From Gammaproteobacteria bacterium (GTDB lineage: Bacteria > Pseudomonadota > Gammaproteobacteria > UBA6429 > Thiohalophilaceae): a stretch of 10,012 nucleotides of DNA. The notes under the pieces are model-generated. The model was not told the DNA's origin. It made no database searches and saw only the letters and a list, made by a program, of their open reading frames with translations. The stretch covers positions 1-10,012 of the forward strand of contig DRJN01000044.1 of the NCBI GenBank assembly GCA_011052165.1. Direction: 5' to 3'. Positions 1 to 6,673 of this stretch are shown piece by piece. Both the position numbers and the translations under genes were made by a program. The stretch's first letter is position 1. The number at the start of each line of letters is the position of its first letter.

Positions 1-173
1 AGATCGTAAATATCACCAAGCCGACCTTGATGAAAAGTCACTGAAGGCGAACTACCTCTAACTACTACCTCATACTAAATCAAAAAGACAAAGCACTTGA
101 AACTATTAAGTTAGGACTAAAATATTCACCTAATTCAAAATCGCTTAAAAGGCGTTTACAAAAACTTCAATAA
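1..173 (+). pseudogene. C-terminal tail of a TPR-like protein, frame broken
   Basis: The start lies beyond the left edge. Frame 2 reads DRKYHQADLDEKSLKANYL and stops at 59-61. Frame 3 then carries a convincing helical end, from YYLILNQKDKALETIKLGL to KSLKRRLQKLQ, with a stop at 171-173. The stretch NQKDKALETIKLGLKYSPNS has the spacing of a tetratricopeptide repeat (Ala-Leu in helix B, then Pro-Asn). Removing the 10 bases at 50-59 joins both frames into one uninterrupted sequence, ANYYLILNQ. The break is therefore a small insertion or a sequencing error. The segment is AT-rich and is the only plus-strand coding signal; it converges on the glycosyltransferase ending at 205. What the full protein did cannot be told from this tail. 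Confidence 0.5.
50..73 (+). repeat. 10-bp imperfect tandem duplication causing a frameshift
   Basis: AACTACCTCT at 50-59 is followed at once by the related AACTACTACCTCAT at 60-73. Deleting the first copy restores a continuous reading frame in the TPR-like tail, so this unit is the likely cause of the +1 shift. Confidence 0.5.
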
Positions 174-204
174 AATTGGTAAAACGTACTATCGCTGGTT
201 GGAC

Positions 205-1173
205 TTAATGTTTTTTATTGCTCAGTGGCTTTACGGTGGCTCTTCTCTGGCGATAGCCTTTTATCTCACCCAGGGCAGCGGCAGTACGAACTAGATAAAA
301 ACGCCGTCTGCCAGTACTCAAGGCTGTTAGTGCGAAGAACAGGTATTCCCCGAGTTTGCGGTAAAGATAGCGAGGGACGCGGTTTTCCTCTGACACAGCC
401 TTCAAAGCGGTTGTCGAGACGGTGCGTTTGTAGGCCTTCTTAATCAAATATCCCAGCCTCAAGCGTTGTAAATCTACATAGTGGTATTGCACCACGGAGG
501 GTACGTATTGCAGACGTGCCCCAAGATCCTGTGCCCGTAGAACCCAGTCCAGGTCTTCAGAGCCTTCCAGGTCATGGCCAGTAGGACCGAGCTCGGTGGA
601 AAAGGGGCCTATTCGACTGAGCCACTCAGTTCTCAGAAAGAGATTCCCACCACCGGGGATAGCTATTTCTGGTGTGAGGGAAAGAGGTGCTTCACCCTGA
701 TCAAAACGCGGGATCGGCAGCGGATAGATACGGTAAGCGCCGGTTTCATGGATCCATGCGGGTTCCGAACCGTCCCAGTCCGGCAGAATGCGGCCGCAGA
801 ACAGTTCGGCATCCGGATATTCCTCTGCAGCGGCACAAATGCTGGCAAGGTATTCCGAATCAACCCGGTGGTCGTCGTCGACAAAAGCTACCAATTCGGA
901 CGTGATGAGGGGGAGTGCACTATTCAGGGCAAAAGATTTACCTGCTGTGGGTTCCTCGATCCAGTTGAGGGGCAAGCTATCTCTGTTCTTTTCATGGAAC
1001 TGTACGAGGTCTTCCAGGCTGTTATCGGTGCAGGCATTTGCAACCACCAGGATATCCACCCGCCATCCCTGGGGACGACGAGCCATATTGAGGTAATGCA
1101 ATGTGCGCAGCAACAGACTGGAGCGGTTGTGGGTGCAGATCAGTGCCGTCAGTGTACGACTGGTCATCGTCAT
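205..1173 (-). CDS. Family 2 glycosyltransferase
   Basis: A 322-residue GT-A glycosyltransferase that probably adds one sugar from a nucleotide-sugar donor to a lipid-linked glycan on the cytoplasmic side. Visible marks are the opening strand ALICTHNR (residues 10-17), the nucleotide-binding region ending in the metal-binding AFVDDDHR (DDD at 99-101), a GGGNLFLR segment (174-181), and the acceptor-side SEDLDW with Glu206-Asp207 as the likely catalytic base region. A basic C-terminal part with a hydrophobic stretch (YLFFALTAL, 277-285) may touch the membrane. Length is usual for the family. The ATG at 1173 begins MTMTSRT; a second ATG lies two codons in, and neither has a strong ribosome binding site. 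It is the last minus-strand gene of the cluster here, separated from the deacetylase by an insertion-sequence scar. Donor and acceptor cannot be read from the sequence. Confidence 0.88.
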   Translation of the reverse strand: MTMTSRTLTALICTHNRSSLLLRTLHYLNMARRPQGWRVDILVVANACTDNSLEDLVQFHEKNRDSLPLNWIEEPTAGKSFALNSALPLITSELVAFVDDDHRVDSEYLASICAAAEEYPDAELFCGRILPDWDGSEPAWIHETGAYRIYPLPIPRFDQGEAPLSLTPEIAIPGGGNLFLRTEWLSRIGPFSTELGPTGHDLEGSEDLDWVLRAQDLGARLQYVPSVVQYHYVDLQRLRLGYLIKKAYKRTVSTTALKAVSEENRVPRYLYRKLGEYLFFALTALSTGRRRFYLVRTAAALGEIKGYRQRRATVKPLSNKKH

Positions 1174-1306
1174 GAAAGGAAAAAGCTATGTGTACTCATA
1201 AGGTTCTATGTTATAACGCATCTAACCACCCAAAGGAAAATAATACCAACTTAAGGGCTGGGCGTTTTCACATTAAGTGTAGTAGTTCAGATCTGATCTA
1301 TTACAT
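1174..1306. other. Intergenic stretch upstream of the glycosyltransferase
   Basis: No gene is supported here. The stretch is AT-rich and holds a 10-bp perfect palindrome, TCAGATCTGA, at 1287-1296. On the minus strand TTGGTA and TTAGAT are 18 bases apart and could be a weak promoter for the gene starting at 1173, but neither hexamer is close to consensus. With the IS91 remnant next to it, the gap between intact genes runs from 1174 to 1536. Confidence 0.4.
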
Positions 1307-1492
1307 TTAATAATAATGCCCCTGGTCCAAGGGCATGACCTTAACGGCACAGCCGCATTCGCAACAGGTTTCGATGTCGATATTGAAGATGCGCTTGAGG
1401 CGTTGTGCCCAGGTCGTTACGGCGTGCCGAGCGAGGAAGTCCAGCGGCTCGAAGATGACATGGGTAGTGCCGTCACGATAAGGTGTTTTGCA
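1307..1492 (-). mobile_element. IS91-family transposase remnant, internally deleted
   Basis: Read on the minus strand, this stretch gives KTPYRDGTTHVIFEPLDFLARHA (reported in two parts: KTPYRDGTTHV, then IFEPLDFLARHA). It passes directly into VTTWAQRLKRIFNIDIETC and CECGCAVKVM, then diverges and stops at 1307-1309. Both blocks match the well-known C-terminal region of IS91-type transposases: a DGTTHV-FEPLDF block, and further on a TWAQRLKRVFNIDIE block followed by a CxxC pair. In intact enzymes the blocks are separated by some tens of residues, absent here, so the copy carries an in-frame internal deletion. The N-terminal HUH/Y2 catalytic part is missing and a stop lies just upstream at 1493-1495. 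It is GC-richer than its surroundings. It is a dead scar of past insertion between two cluster genes; the antisense open frame on the plus strand is a shadow. Confidence 0.85.
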
Positions 1493-1536
1493 TTAGCGAC
1501 AACATGAATTTTCACATTCAAGTCTTCACGAATTGA

Positions 1537-2382
1537 TCAGAGGCTCCTTAATGTAGATTTTAGCAAATATCTCCAGGTTGGCATGTAAAAGAAGCAAGAG
1601 GCAGGCAGTCTCTTTTGAAGGCGCCAGTGTACTTTAGCCCTCAATTGCTGGTTTTTATAACCATAATGTATCTGGTTATGGCCGATGAATATTGATAGAT
1701 TCTTTAGAGATAGTATATCAATATCAGGTTGATTACTTAGCCACGCGACTATGCGCTCAAACTCATTTAAGTTAATTATCGCTTTCCTGGTATCGTGCTC
1801 TTCGAAGTCATGGTGATGCATTACCGGTATGATGGCACAATTCTTTTTCATTCGGCGTGCTATAGTTACCGCATTTTCAATATCGTTCAAATGACAGGTA
1901 CGTGGTAGCAATTTAATATGGTAATTTGGGTTGTATTGAGGATCCCAGCCAGCGGAAATATATTTCATGCCCAAGTCTTTAATTATTTTAATTGTATTTT
2001 CATCAAAGCTGTTCCAGGGCGGGACAAAACCAACTATTTTAGCGTTAAAGGCCCGTTCAAGAAAATTTTTTCCATTTTTTATTTTTTCAAACTGAATTTT
2101 AACATCCTGTTCTTTGAATTCACTTGGCTTAGGTAAGTTTGATATATCTTCGTGTTTATAGCCGTGTAATGCGACTTCAATGTTATATGCATCACTTATA
2201 TGATTTAATTTTTGGCGAAAATATATTGGATCTGGGTTGTCGTTATTCTTGAATGGGATTGTAGCAAAAGTAAATTGAACATTATTTTGTTTAGCTATGT
2301 GCACTATGGCTTTCTCCAGGCCATGGTCACTAGTTGCTGAAGGGTCGTCAAGACGAAAAGCAACTTGTATTTTATTTTTCAT
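1537..2382 (-). CDS. DUF2334-type polysaccharide deacetylase
   Basis: A protein of about 281 residues with the NodB-homology metal-site pattern typical of carbohydrate esterase family 4 relatives. Numbered from the ATG at 2382, it shows RLDDPS (Asp12-Asp13), ALHGYKHED (His73 and His77, the HxxxH metal pair), FVPPWNSFD (residues 119-127) and a late VMHHHDF (His189-His191). DUF2334 proteins share this layout and are thought to remove acetyl groups from sugars; the substrate is unknown. The frame can be extended to a TTG at 2427, but the ATG fits the family start (MKNKIQVAFRLDD). The ATG also overlaps the stop of the glycosyltransferase remnant upstream (2372-2374), as expected for genes once translationally coupled. 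The gene is clearly AT-rich compared with the block at 4205-9990, which suggests separate acquisition. It has no signal peptide, so it would act in the cytoplasm unless the start is misjudged. Confidence 0.8.
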   Translation of the reverse strand: MKNKIQVAFRLDDPSATSDHGLEKAIVHIAKQNNVQFTFATIPFKNNDNPDPIYFRQKLNHISDAYNIEVALHGYKHEDISNLPKPSEFKEQDVKIQFEKIKNGKNFLERAFNAKIVGFVPPWNSFDENTIKIIKDLGMKYISAGWDPQYNPNYHIKLLPRTCHLNDIENAVTIARRMKKNCAIIPVMHHHDFEEHDTRKAIINLNEFERIVAWLSNQPDIDILSLKNLSIFIGHNQIHYGYKNQQLRAKVHWRLQKRLPASCFFYMPTWRYLLKSTLRSL

Positions 2383-2625
2383 GATAGCCCAATATGAATA
2401 AGGGAACACCAGAAATACTTTTTTCAAAGGTTCTATTATCTAACGCGGATTTTTGATATCCCGCATTAAAATGTAAGGTTCGAAAAAACTTTTTCTTAAG
2501 TTGGTAAGGAAGAATCAAATGGTAAACGAGAGCTCGAGGTTCATAGTAAATTGTTCCCCCTGTGTCAGTTAAACGATGGAAGTAATCGGTTTCCTCTCCT
2601 TAGACAGAGACCAGGCTGGTTTCTC
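2372..2625 (-). pseudogene. C-terminal remnant of a family 2 glycosyltransferase
   Basis: Between the broken FkbM gene and the deacetylase, a third minus-strand frame is open for 75 codons (2375-2599) and ends with TAA at 2372-2374. It reads GEETDYFHRLTDTGGTIYY, then EPRALVYHLILPYQLKKKFF, then RTLHFNAGYQKSALDNRTFE. This is the pattern of the second half of GT2 enzymes: a G-E-(D/E)-T-D acceptor motif, the Y-(E/V)-P-x-A-x-V-Y-H strand, then a basic xKKxFRxxHFxxG helix. An in-frame stop at 2600-2602 precedes GEE, and the few codons before it (LRETSLVSV) may also belong to it. The catalytic N-terminal half with the DxD motif is absent. It was probably the gene between the methyltransferase and the deacetylase before a deletion. 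It cannot be functional as it stands. Confidence 0.72.
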
Positions 2626-2930
2626 GAAGCGAACTTGAAGTCTTTGCAGAGTTGCTCGTAAAGGTATGTTATAGGCTCAAAAGCAAAATGGGTGCCTTTC
2701 GGTGCGCAACCCATGTACACTGTTAAAAACTGACCTTTGTGGCATCCGATGTCGACGCAGCATGATTCCGGCGATAGGACGCGGTTCATAACCTCGAACG
2801 CCTGCCTGTCATATATTTCATCCTTTACCAGGCCAATAGGCATTTTTAAACCACGGGATCTTTTCACCAGCCATCTGGCATAGGGTTCAACTTTCCCGTC
2901 CTTTATCATTGCCTTGATTATTGCTTTCAT
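2565..2930 (-). pseudogene. FkbM-family methyltransferase, truncated
   Basis: The open frame encodes 121 residues, while FkbM SAM-dependent methyltransferases usually run well over 200. The N-terminal part is good: SAM-binding motif I as CVDIGCHKGQFL (residues 58-69) and the next acidic motif as HFAFEPITYLYEQL (81-94). After KDFKF (residue 100, near base 2631) the sequence becomes a Cys/Arg-rich tail without family resemblance and stops at 2565-2567. Another frame over the same bases carries the end of a family 2 glycosyltransferase. A deletion that removed the 3' part of this gene and the 5' part of the next one explains both. The intact enzyme would have O-methylated a sugar in the glycan; this version lacks half of the Rossmann fold and is unlikely to work. 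Confidence 0.75.
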
Positions 2931-3015
2931 TTAGTCACTCACAAATTACAATTCAACTTTATTTCCAGTAATGGATTCTGTCTCACTTCAAGCATCCTTA
3001 CGAGAAAAAGATGGA

Positions 3016-3037
3016 CTCTGAATCAGAGCTCATTATA
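3016..3037 (-). promoter_or_regulatory. Possible promoter -10 with adjoining palindrome
   Basis: On the minus strand a perfect TATAAT (3032-3037) is followed three bases later by the 13-bp palindrome CTCTGATTCAGAG (3016-3028), which would overlap the transcription start, as an operator might. It lies about 85 bases upstream of the FkbM start, in the gap between the SGNH hydrolase and the methyltransferase. No convincing -35 hexamer is present 16-18 bases upstream, so this is only a candidate. Confidence 0.3.
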
Positions 3038-3064
3038 GTAGGCGATACAGAATGCCACCAGAGG

Positions 3065-4156
3065 TTAATTGTTTTTCCGCTTATCTGCAGCTAAAGCCTG
3101 GAACTCGGTGGACTTGAGAAGTGCCTCGCTGACCCTGTTCGCCATGATGCGGCTGCCTGCGTCTTTGAAGTGAACTGAGTCATTAAAATGCTCAGTGTCG
3201 CCAGGTATCAACGTCTCACCTTCAATAAGGACTGCTCCAGTTTCAGAAGCCACTTCAGCCATGATCTGGTTATACCGTCGGAAAGCCGCAATCAGGCCCT
3301 GCGTGTCCATGAATGGCATGTAGTACAGCGCTGAACCTGCGGCAGTCAGTTGCTGCCCAGCTGTTTGCTCCGGGCGTATTTGAATCGAGAACGTCACCAG
3401 TGCAACAAGCTTTGATACCCCTTGCGCTTCTATCACGAGCTGCGTCAGGTCCCTGCGAAAATGCTCACCTAGTTCCGATGGTGAAAATTCCAGTCGTCCC
3501 ACAGTTTTCAATGCATCCTCCTTCGCCTCCTTGATACGCAGATTTTTTTCTACCAGGTACCATAGCTGCGAGTGCCTGGACAGCCAGTTGCTGTTCTTTT
3601 CTCCATACTTTTCATAAATTCCCTGCTTCGTAGCCAGAGAGCGAGTCTCCCATGAAAGGTCATTGGTTGCGTGATAAACAACTGTTACGTCAGGGTGAAG
3701 AGGGGCCACACGCCGACGAAAATTAATCAGTGATAACTTCACCGTGTAACCCGGTACTGCAGCGTTGACATAATCAACGTTGACATCGGGATACCGGTCT
3801 TGAATAGCCTCGGTTACCAGGTGTGGCCATGTCATGTTATTGCCACTGACTTCTGCAGAGAAGGTGGTGGATGCACCAACAAAGGCAAGGCGCAGGGTAT
3901 CGGCAGGTTTTGGTTGCGTCAGGGGTGGGCCGCGAAAACCCAGAGAGTTGACGCTTATTGTCCGGGTAGTGAAATTGGGCCGCAGTACTCGCAGGCCATC
4001 CTGTAACTCGAACATGTCAGCTGCCTGCCCGGAATATCCACTTGCAAACCATTGTCTTAGACGGACAGAACCTTCGACCAGAGCCAGCATGACTATGACA
4101 AGCAGAACTATGAGGACGGTAGTCGCCACGATTTTTTGGCGATGATTCAGTTTCAT
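3065..4156 (-). CDS. Membrane-anchored SGNH/GDSL hydrolase
   Basis: A 363-residue protein with an N-terminal membrane segment (about residues 9-28, VATTVLIVLLVIVMLALVEG) and then an extracytoplasmic SGNH domain. The four hallmark blocks are visible: LAFVGASTTF with nucleophile Ser96, the Asn/Gly block YVNAAVPGYT (Asn131, Gly136), VVYHATNDLS with Asn165 as the oxyanion-hole residue, and FNDSVHFKDAG with Asp326 and His329 completing the triad. Such proteins in polysaccharide loci are usually O-acetyl esterases or related acyl-transfer enzymes acting in the periplasm on the growing or exported glycan; that role here is inferred from context. It follows the GT4 gene after a 48-base gap. The ATG at 4156 has only a weak AGG upstream. 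The gene looks complete. Confidence 0.85.
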   Translation of the reverse strand: MKLNHRQKIVATTVLIVLLVIVMLALVEGSVRLRQWFASGYSGQAADMFELQDGLRVLRPNFTTRTISVNSLGFRGPPLTQPKPADTLRLAFVGASTTFSAEVSGNNMTWPHLVTEAIQDRYPDVNVDYVNAAVPGYTVKLSLINFRRRVAPLHPDVTVVYHATNDLSWETRSLATKQGIYEKYGEKNSNWLSRHSQLWYLVEKNLRIKEAKEDALKTVGRLEFSPSELGEHFRRDLTQLVIEAQGVSKLVALVTFSIQIRPEQTAGQQLTAAGSALYYMPFMDTQGLIAAFRRYNQIMAEVASETGAVLIEGETLIPGDTEHFNDSVHFKDAGSRIMANRVSEALLKSTEFQALAADKRKNN

Positions 4157-4204
4157 AAATATGAACCTGCAGGATCGGAAAATAGAGAGTTGATCATCGA
4201 CAAA

Positions 4205-5371
4205 CTACCTTTTCCTAAATACGAGATCACGCAGCTGATCTACCCTGCGCTTGTGAATGAAATTTTCCAGAACCCGCTGGCGAGCGGTATTTCCCATTCT
4301 GGATGATTCTTCCGGATTCCTCAGAATATGTCCGATAGCCGCAACGATATCTTTAATCTTTTCGCCATCGACAAGCAAGCCGGTCTCACCATCAATTACG
4401 GCCGAGTCCGTACCTCCTGCCCTACCTGCAATGGCGGGTTTGCTACTGGCTGCAGCCTCGAGAAAAACAAGACCGAACCCTTCGTTATCACCATCAATAT
4501 CCCTGTTTGGCATGGCAAACAGGTCACAGGCATGATACCAGCGCGGCAGATCTTCGTAGCTCACATGGCCGAGGAAATGAACGTGCTCCGTTACATTGAA
4601 TTCACTGGCAAGTTCCTGCAGATAGTGTAGCTCATCGCCGATACCGATCAGTGCGTATTCGATGTTCAGTCCCTGTTCCAGCAACGCGGGCAGGGAGCGG
4701 ATGACGCTGTCAAAACCTTTCCTCAGTTGCAAACGGCCCACTGATAATATGAGTTTTTTATCTCCGGTGACGCCGATCGAGCAGCGCAATTCATCATCGG
4801 GTGGTGCAGGGTAGAACCTCTTTTCATCCACCGTGGGATAGGTCAAGGCAATGCGATCAGAATCTACCCCAAGCAGATTTACCAGAGTATCGCGGGTATT
4901 ATCACTGTTTGAAAGGATCCAGTCCGCTCGCCGCATGGTGAAACACATTGCCTGGAACTTCCTTCCACGACCCCAGCCAGTCAGTTCCTCGCCGTGTGCG
5001 TAAATCAGAACAGGGCGGCGGGTCAGGCGGCCCACAATCAATGCGACCATGCCCTCCGGCAGGGCGCGGCCAGCAAAGATGGCTGTAGTACGGGTGGTCA
5101 GTGCCAACCAGAGAGATTTCCAGAACAGTTTTGTATAAATCAACAGCGATTCCGGCTTTAGCCACTCCCATCGTTTAAGCACCAGGCGATGAATGGTGTT
5201 GGGATGATTACGATCGAATTCCGCCGCCCCCGGGACATCAGCGGTAATCACATGCACCTCCTTGCCACCCAGTCTGCGGAAGTCATCGTCAAAAGAGACG
5301 GCGGTTCCACCTTTTGTTGGCAGAAAAAGCTCTGTGATCATCAGCAGACGAAGGTTATCATTTCCCTGCAT
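4205..5371 (-). CDS. Family 4 (GT-B) glycosyltransferase, candidate heptosyltransferase
   Basis: A retaining GT-B glycosyltransferase resembling the PimB/WcaL-type GT4 group. Numbered from the ATG at 5371 (388 residues), it has the N-terminal strand LRLLMITELFLPTKGGTA with the glycine loop, AHGEELTGWGRG near residue 125, the donor-site SVGRLQLRKGFD (about 210-221), and the EGFGLVFLE pair of glutamates (Glu297 and Glu305, the EX7E motif). The frame continues upstream to ATGs at 5413 and 5443, but those starts overlap gmhB by 41 and 71 bases. The ATG at 5371 begins one base after the gmhB stop and sits just before the first strand, so it is preferred. Direct coupling to the four heptose genes suggests it transfers D-glycero-D-manno-heptose from GDP, but mannose or another sugar is equally possible on sequence alone. 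Confidence 0.88.
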   Translation of the reverse strand: MQGNDNLRLLMITELFLPTKGGTAVSFDDDFRRLGGKEVHVITADVPGAAEFDRNHPNTIHRLVLKRWEWLKPESLLIYTKLFWKSLWLALTTRTTAIFAGRALPEGMVALIVGRLTRRPVLIYAHGEELTGWGRGRKFQAMCFTMRRADWILSNSDNTRDTLVNLLGVDSDRIALTYPTVDEKRFYPAPPDDELRCSIGVTGDKKLILSVGRLQLRKGFDSVIRSLPALLEQGLNIEYALIGIGDELHYLQELASEFNVTEHVHFLGHVSYEDLPRWYHACDLFAMPNRDIDGDNEGFGLVFLEAAASSKPAIAGRAGGTDSAVIDGETGLLVDGEKIKDIVAAIGHILRNPEESSRMGNTARQRVLENFIHKRRVDQLRDLVFRKR

Positions 5372-5372
5372 T

Positions 5373-5984
5373 TCAGTGCTGGCCCCGGTTACCTGATTTT
5401 CTATCTGTTTCATCAACGCAAAGTTGATTATTGACAAGGGCATTTGCCACCGCCGTCAAATCTTCAAAAACGGTATCCGCTTTATTCAGGTCGTTGTTAT
5501 CTGGTGGATGCCCGGTCAATACCAGAACACAACAACCCACCCCGGCAGCCCTTCCTGCTTCAATATCACTTACCTTGTCACCCACCAATATGGATTGTTG
5601 CAGGTCCAGTGAATGCTCCCTGGCGGCACGCAGTATCATTTCAGGGCCCGGCTTGCGACAGTTACACACGCGACGATAAGGCCCGACACCATGAACCGGG
5701 TGATGGGGGCAGAAATACACATCATCAATTTCGACACCATGTTGCCTGAATTCATCCAGCATCCACTTTGTCAGACGATGAAAATCTTCTTCTTTGTAGT
5801 ATCCTCTGGCGATGCCTGCCTGGTTTGTGATGACAATTAGCCGAAAACCCGCTTTGCTCATCTGTCGGCAGGCGTCAAAAACGCCATCTATAAAATGGAA
5901 ATCTTCAATTCTGTGAACGTATTCGCTTTCCTGATTGATTACGCCATCACGATCCAGGAAGACAGCCGGCCGCGCTGCCATCAT
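5373..5984 (-). CDS. gmhB: D,D-heptose 1,7-bisphosphate phosphatase
   Basis: A 203-residue HAD-superfamily phosphatase that removes the 7-phosphate from D-glycero-D-manno-heptose 1,7-bisphosphate in the cytoplasm. HAD motif I is FLDRDGVIN with nucleophile Asp11 and general acid Asp13; motif II is VITNQAG (Thr53); Lys111 in CRKPGPEM is motif III; GDKVSDIEAG (Asp136, Asp140) is motif IV. The GmhB-specific zinc loop is present as CPHHP (Cys92, His94) and CNC (Cys107, Cys109), which separates it from histidinol-phosphate phosphatase-like paralogues fairly well. Its ATG overlaps the stop of the nucleotidyltransferase gene by 4 bases (ATGA). The C-terminal tail of about 19 polar residues exceeds the usual family end. 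Whether it prefers the alpha or beta anomer cannot be seen, but the neighbouring hddA and hddC types imply the alpha route. Confidence 0.92.
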   Translation of the reverse strand: MMAARPAVFLDRDGVINQESEYVHRIEDFHFIDGVFDACRQMSKAGFRLIVITNQAGIARGYYKEEDFHRLTKWMLDEFRQHGVEIDDVYFCPHHPVHGVGPYRRVCNCRKPGPEMILRAAREHSLDLQQSILVGDKVSDIEAGRAAGVGCCVLVLTGHPPDNNDLNKADTVFEDLTAVANALVNNQLCVDETDRKSGNRGQH

Positions 5985-6673
5985 TCAACACCGATTTCGC
6001 GCTGCGCACGCTGGTAGTCTTCGGGAATCCCCATGTCGATGAAATAGGCATCTGACTGAAATGCGCGGGGCTGAATTCGATCAATATTCGGCTCAACCAG
6101 ATCCAGTTCGAACGAAAATTTTTCGGGCATGGGAAAATCTCTAAACAGGCTGTTGTTCAGTATATAGACTCCTCCATTGATCCAGCCGGGGCCAGTTGTG
6201 GACTTCTCCAGGAAGCTCGTAACCACGCCATCAGCAGACACCTCAACACGTCCAAAGCGACCACTGTTAGCAACCCACTTAAGCGCAATTGTAAGCTGCG
6301 CCCCGCCATCCCGGTGGTTTTTTTCCATCTCCACAAGACCAACACGAAACCGCGTATCCCCGTTCAGAACGATGACTTCATCATCCGTGAGGGACTCAAG
6401 AGCCTGTCGAATTGCGCCTCCCGTACCCAACGGGTTTTCTTCAACCGAGTAGCCCAGCTCCATGCCCCGGTATACCAAACCAAAGTGCTCCCGAATCACT
6501 TCCCACCTGTATGAAACCGCCAGTACCGTCTGCTCGACGCCCTGCTCAACCAGGTCATCCAGCAGGTACTCGAGAAATGGGCGTGAGCCCACCGGTGCCA
6601 TGGGTTTTGGAATGTCACGGGTAACCCGGGCGAGTCGCGTGCCTAACCCACCAGCAAGAACTATGGCTCTCAT
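5981..6673 (-). CDS. hddC: D-glycero-alpha-D-manno-heptose 1-phosphate guanylyltransferase
   Basis: A 230-residue sugar-phosphate nucleotidyltransferase that would join heptose 1-phosphate to GTP, giving GDP-heptose. It opens with the pyrophosphorylase signature LAGGLGTRL (residues 6-14) and PKPMAPVGSRPFLEY, followed by ENPLGTGGAI (79-88), the metal-binding LNGDT (Asp106), GWINGGVYIL (163-172) and the closing FIDMGIPEDY (211-220, second metal Asp213). The compact size and this closing motif match the HddC/mannose-1-phosphate guanylyltransferase-like group. The assignment to heptose rests on its position between gmhA and gmhB; by sequence alone it could serve mannose or another hexose 1-phosphate. 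It overlaps both neighbours by 4 bases, so it is probably translated by coupling; no strong ribosome binding site stands before its ATG. Confidence 0.88.
   Translation of the reverse strand: MRAIVLAGGLGTRLARVTRDIPKPMAPVGSRPFLEYLLDDLVEQGVEQTVLAVSYRWEVIREHFGLVYRGMELGYSVEENPLGTGGAIRQALESLTDDEVIVLNGDTRFRVGLVEMEKNHRDGGAQLTIALKWVANSGRFGRVEVSADGVVTSFLEKSTTGPGWINGGVYILNNSLFRDFPMPEKFSFELDLVEPNIDRIQPRAFQSDAYFIDMGIPEDYQRAQREIGVE

Noticed and set aside
174..204. Possible bidirectional terminator between the converging TPR-like tail and glycosyltransferase
   Set aside because: No stem-loop of useful length followed by a T-run could be found in these 31 bases.
574..1254. Long plus-strand open frame of 226 codons opposite the left glycosyltransferase
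   Set aside because: It is antisense to a clear GT2 domain, has unusual composition and shows no domain of its own; it is a shadow frame.
1316..1507. Plus-strand 63-codon frame in the gap at 1316-1507
   Set aside because: The minus strand of the same stretch carries recognisable IS91 transposase blocks, so the plus-strand frame is its mirror.
1265..1518. 10-bp direct repeat TTTTCACATT (1265-1274 and 1509-1518) flanking the IS91 remnant
   Set aside because: IS91-family elements do not make target-site duplications, the copies are not adjacent to the remnant's edges, and the repeat is short and AT-rich.
2444..2463. Imperfect hairpin GCGGAT / ATCCCGC upstream of the deacetylase
   Set aside because: The stem is only six pairs with a bulge and the sequence belongs to the glycosyltransferase remnant's coding frame.
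1244..2506. 12-bp inverted repeat TACCAACTTAAG (1244-1255) and CTTAAGTTGGTA (2495-2506) around the IS remnant and deacetylase
   Set aside because: A few 12-mer pairs are expected by chance in 10 kb, the right copy lies inside the glycosyltransferase remnant's coding frame, and the match does not extend, so it is not taken as element ends.
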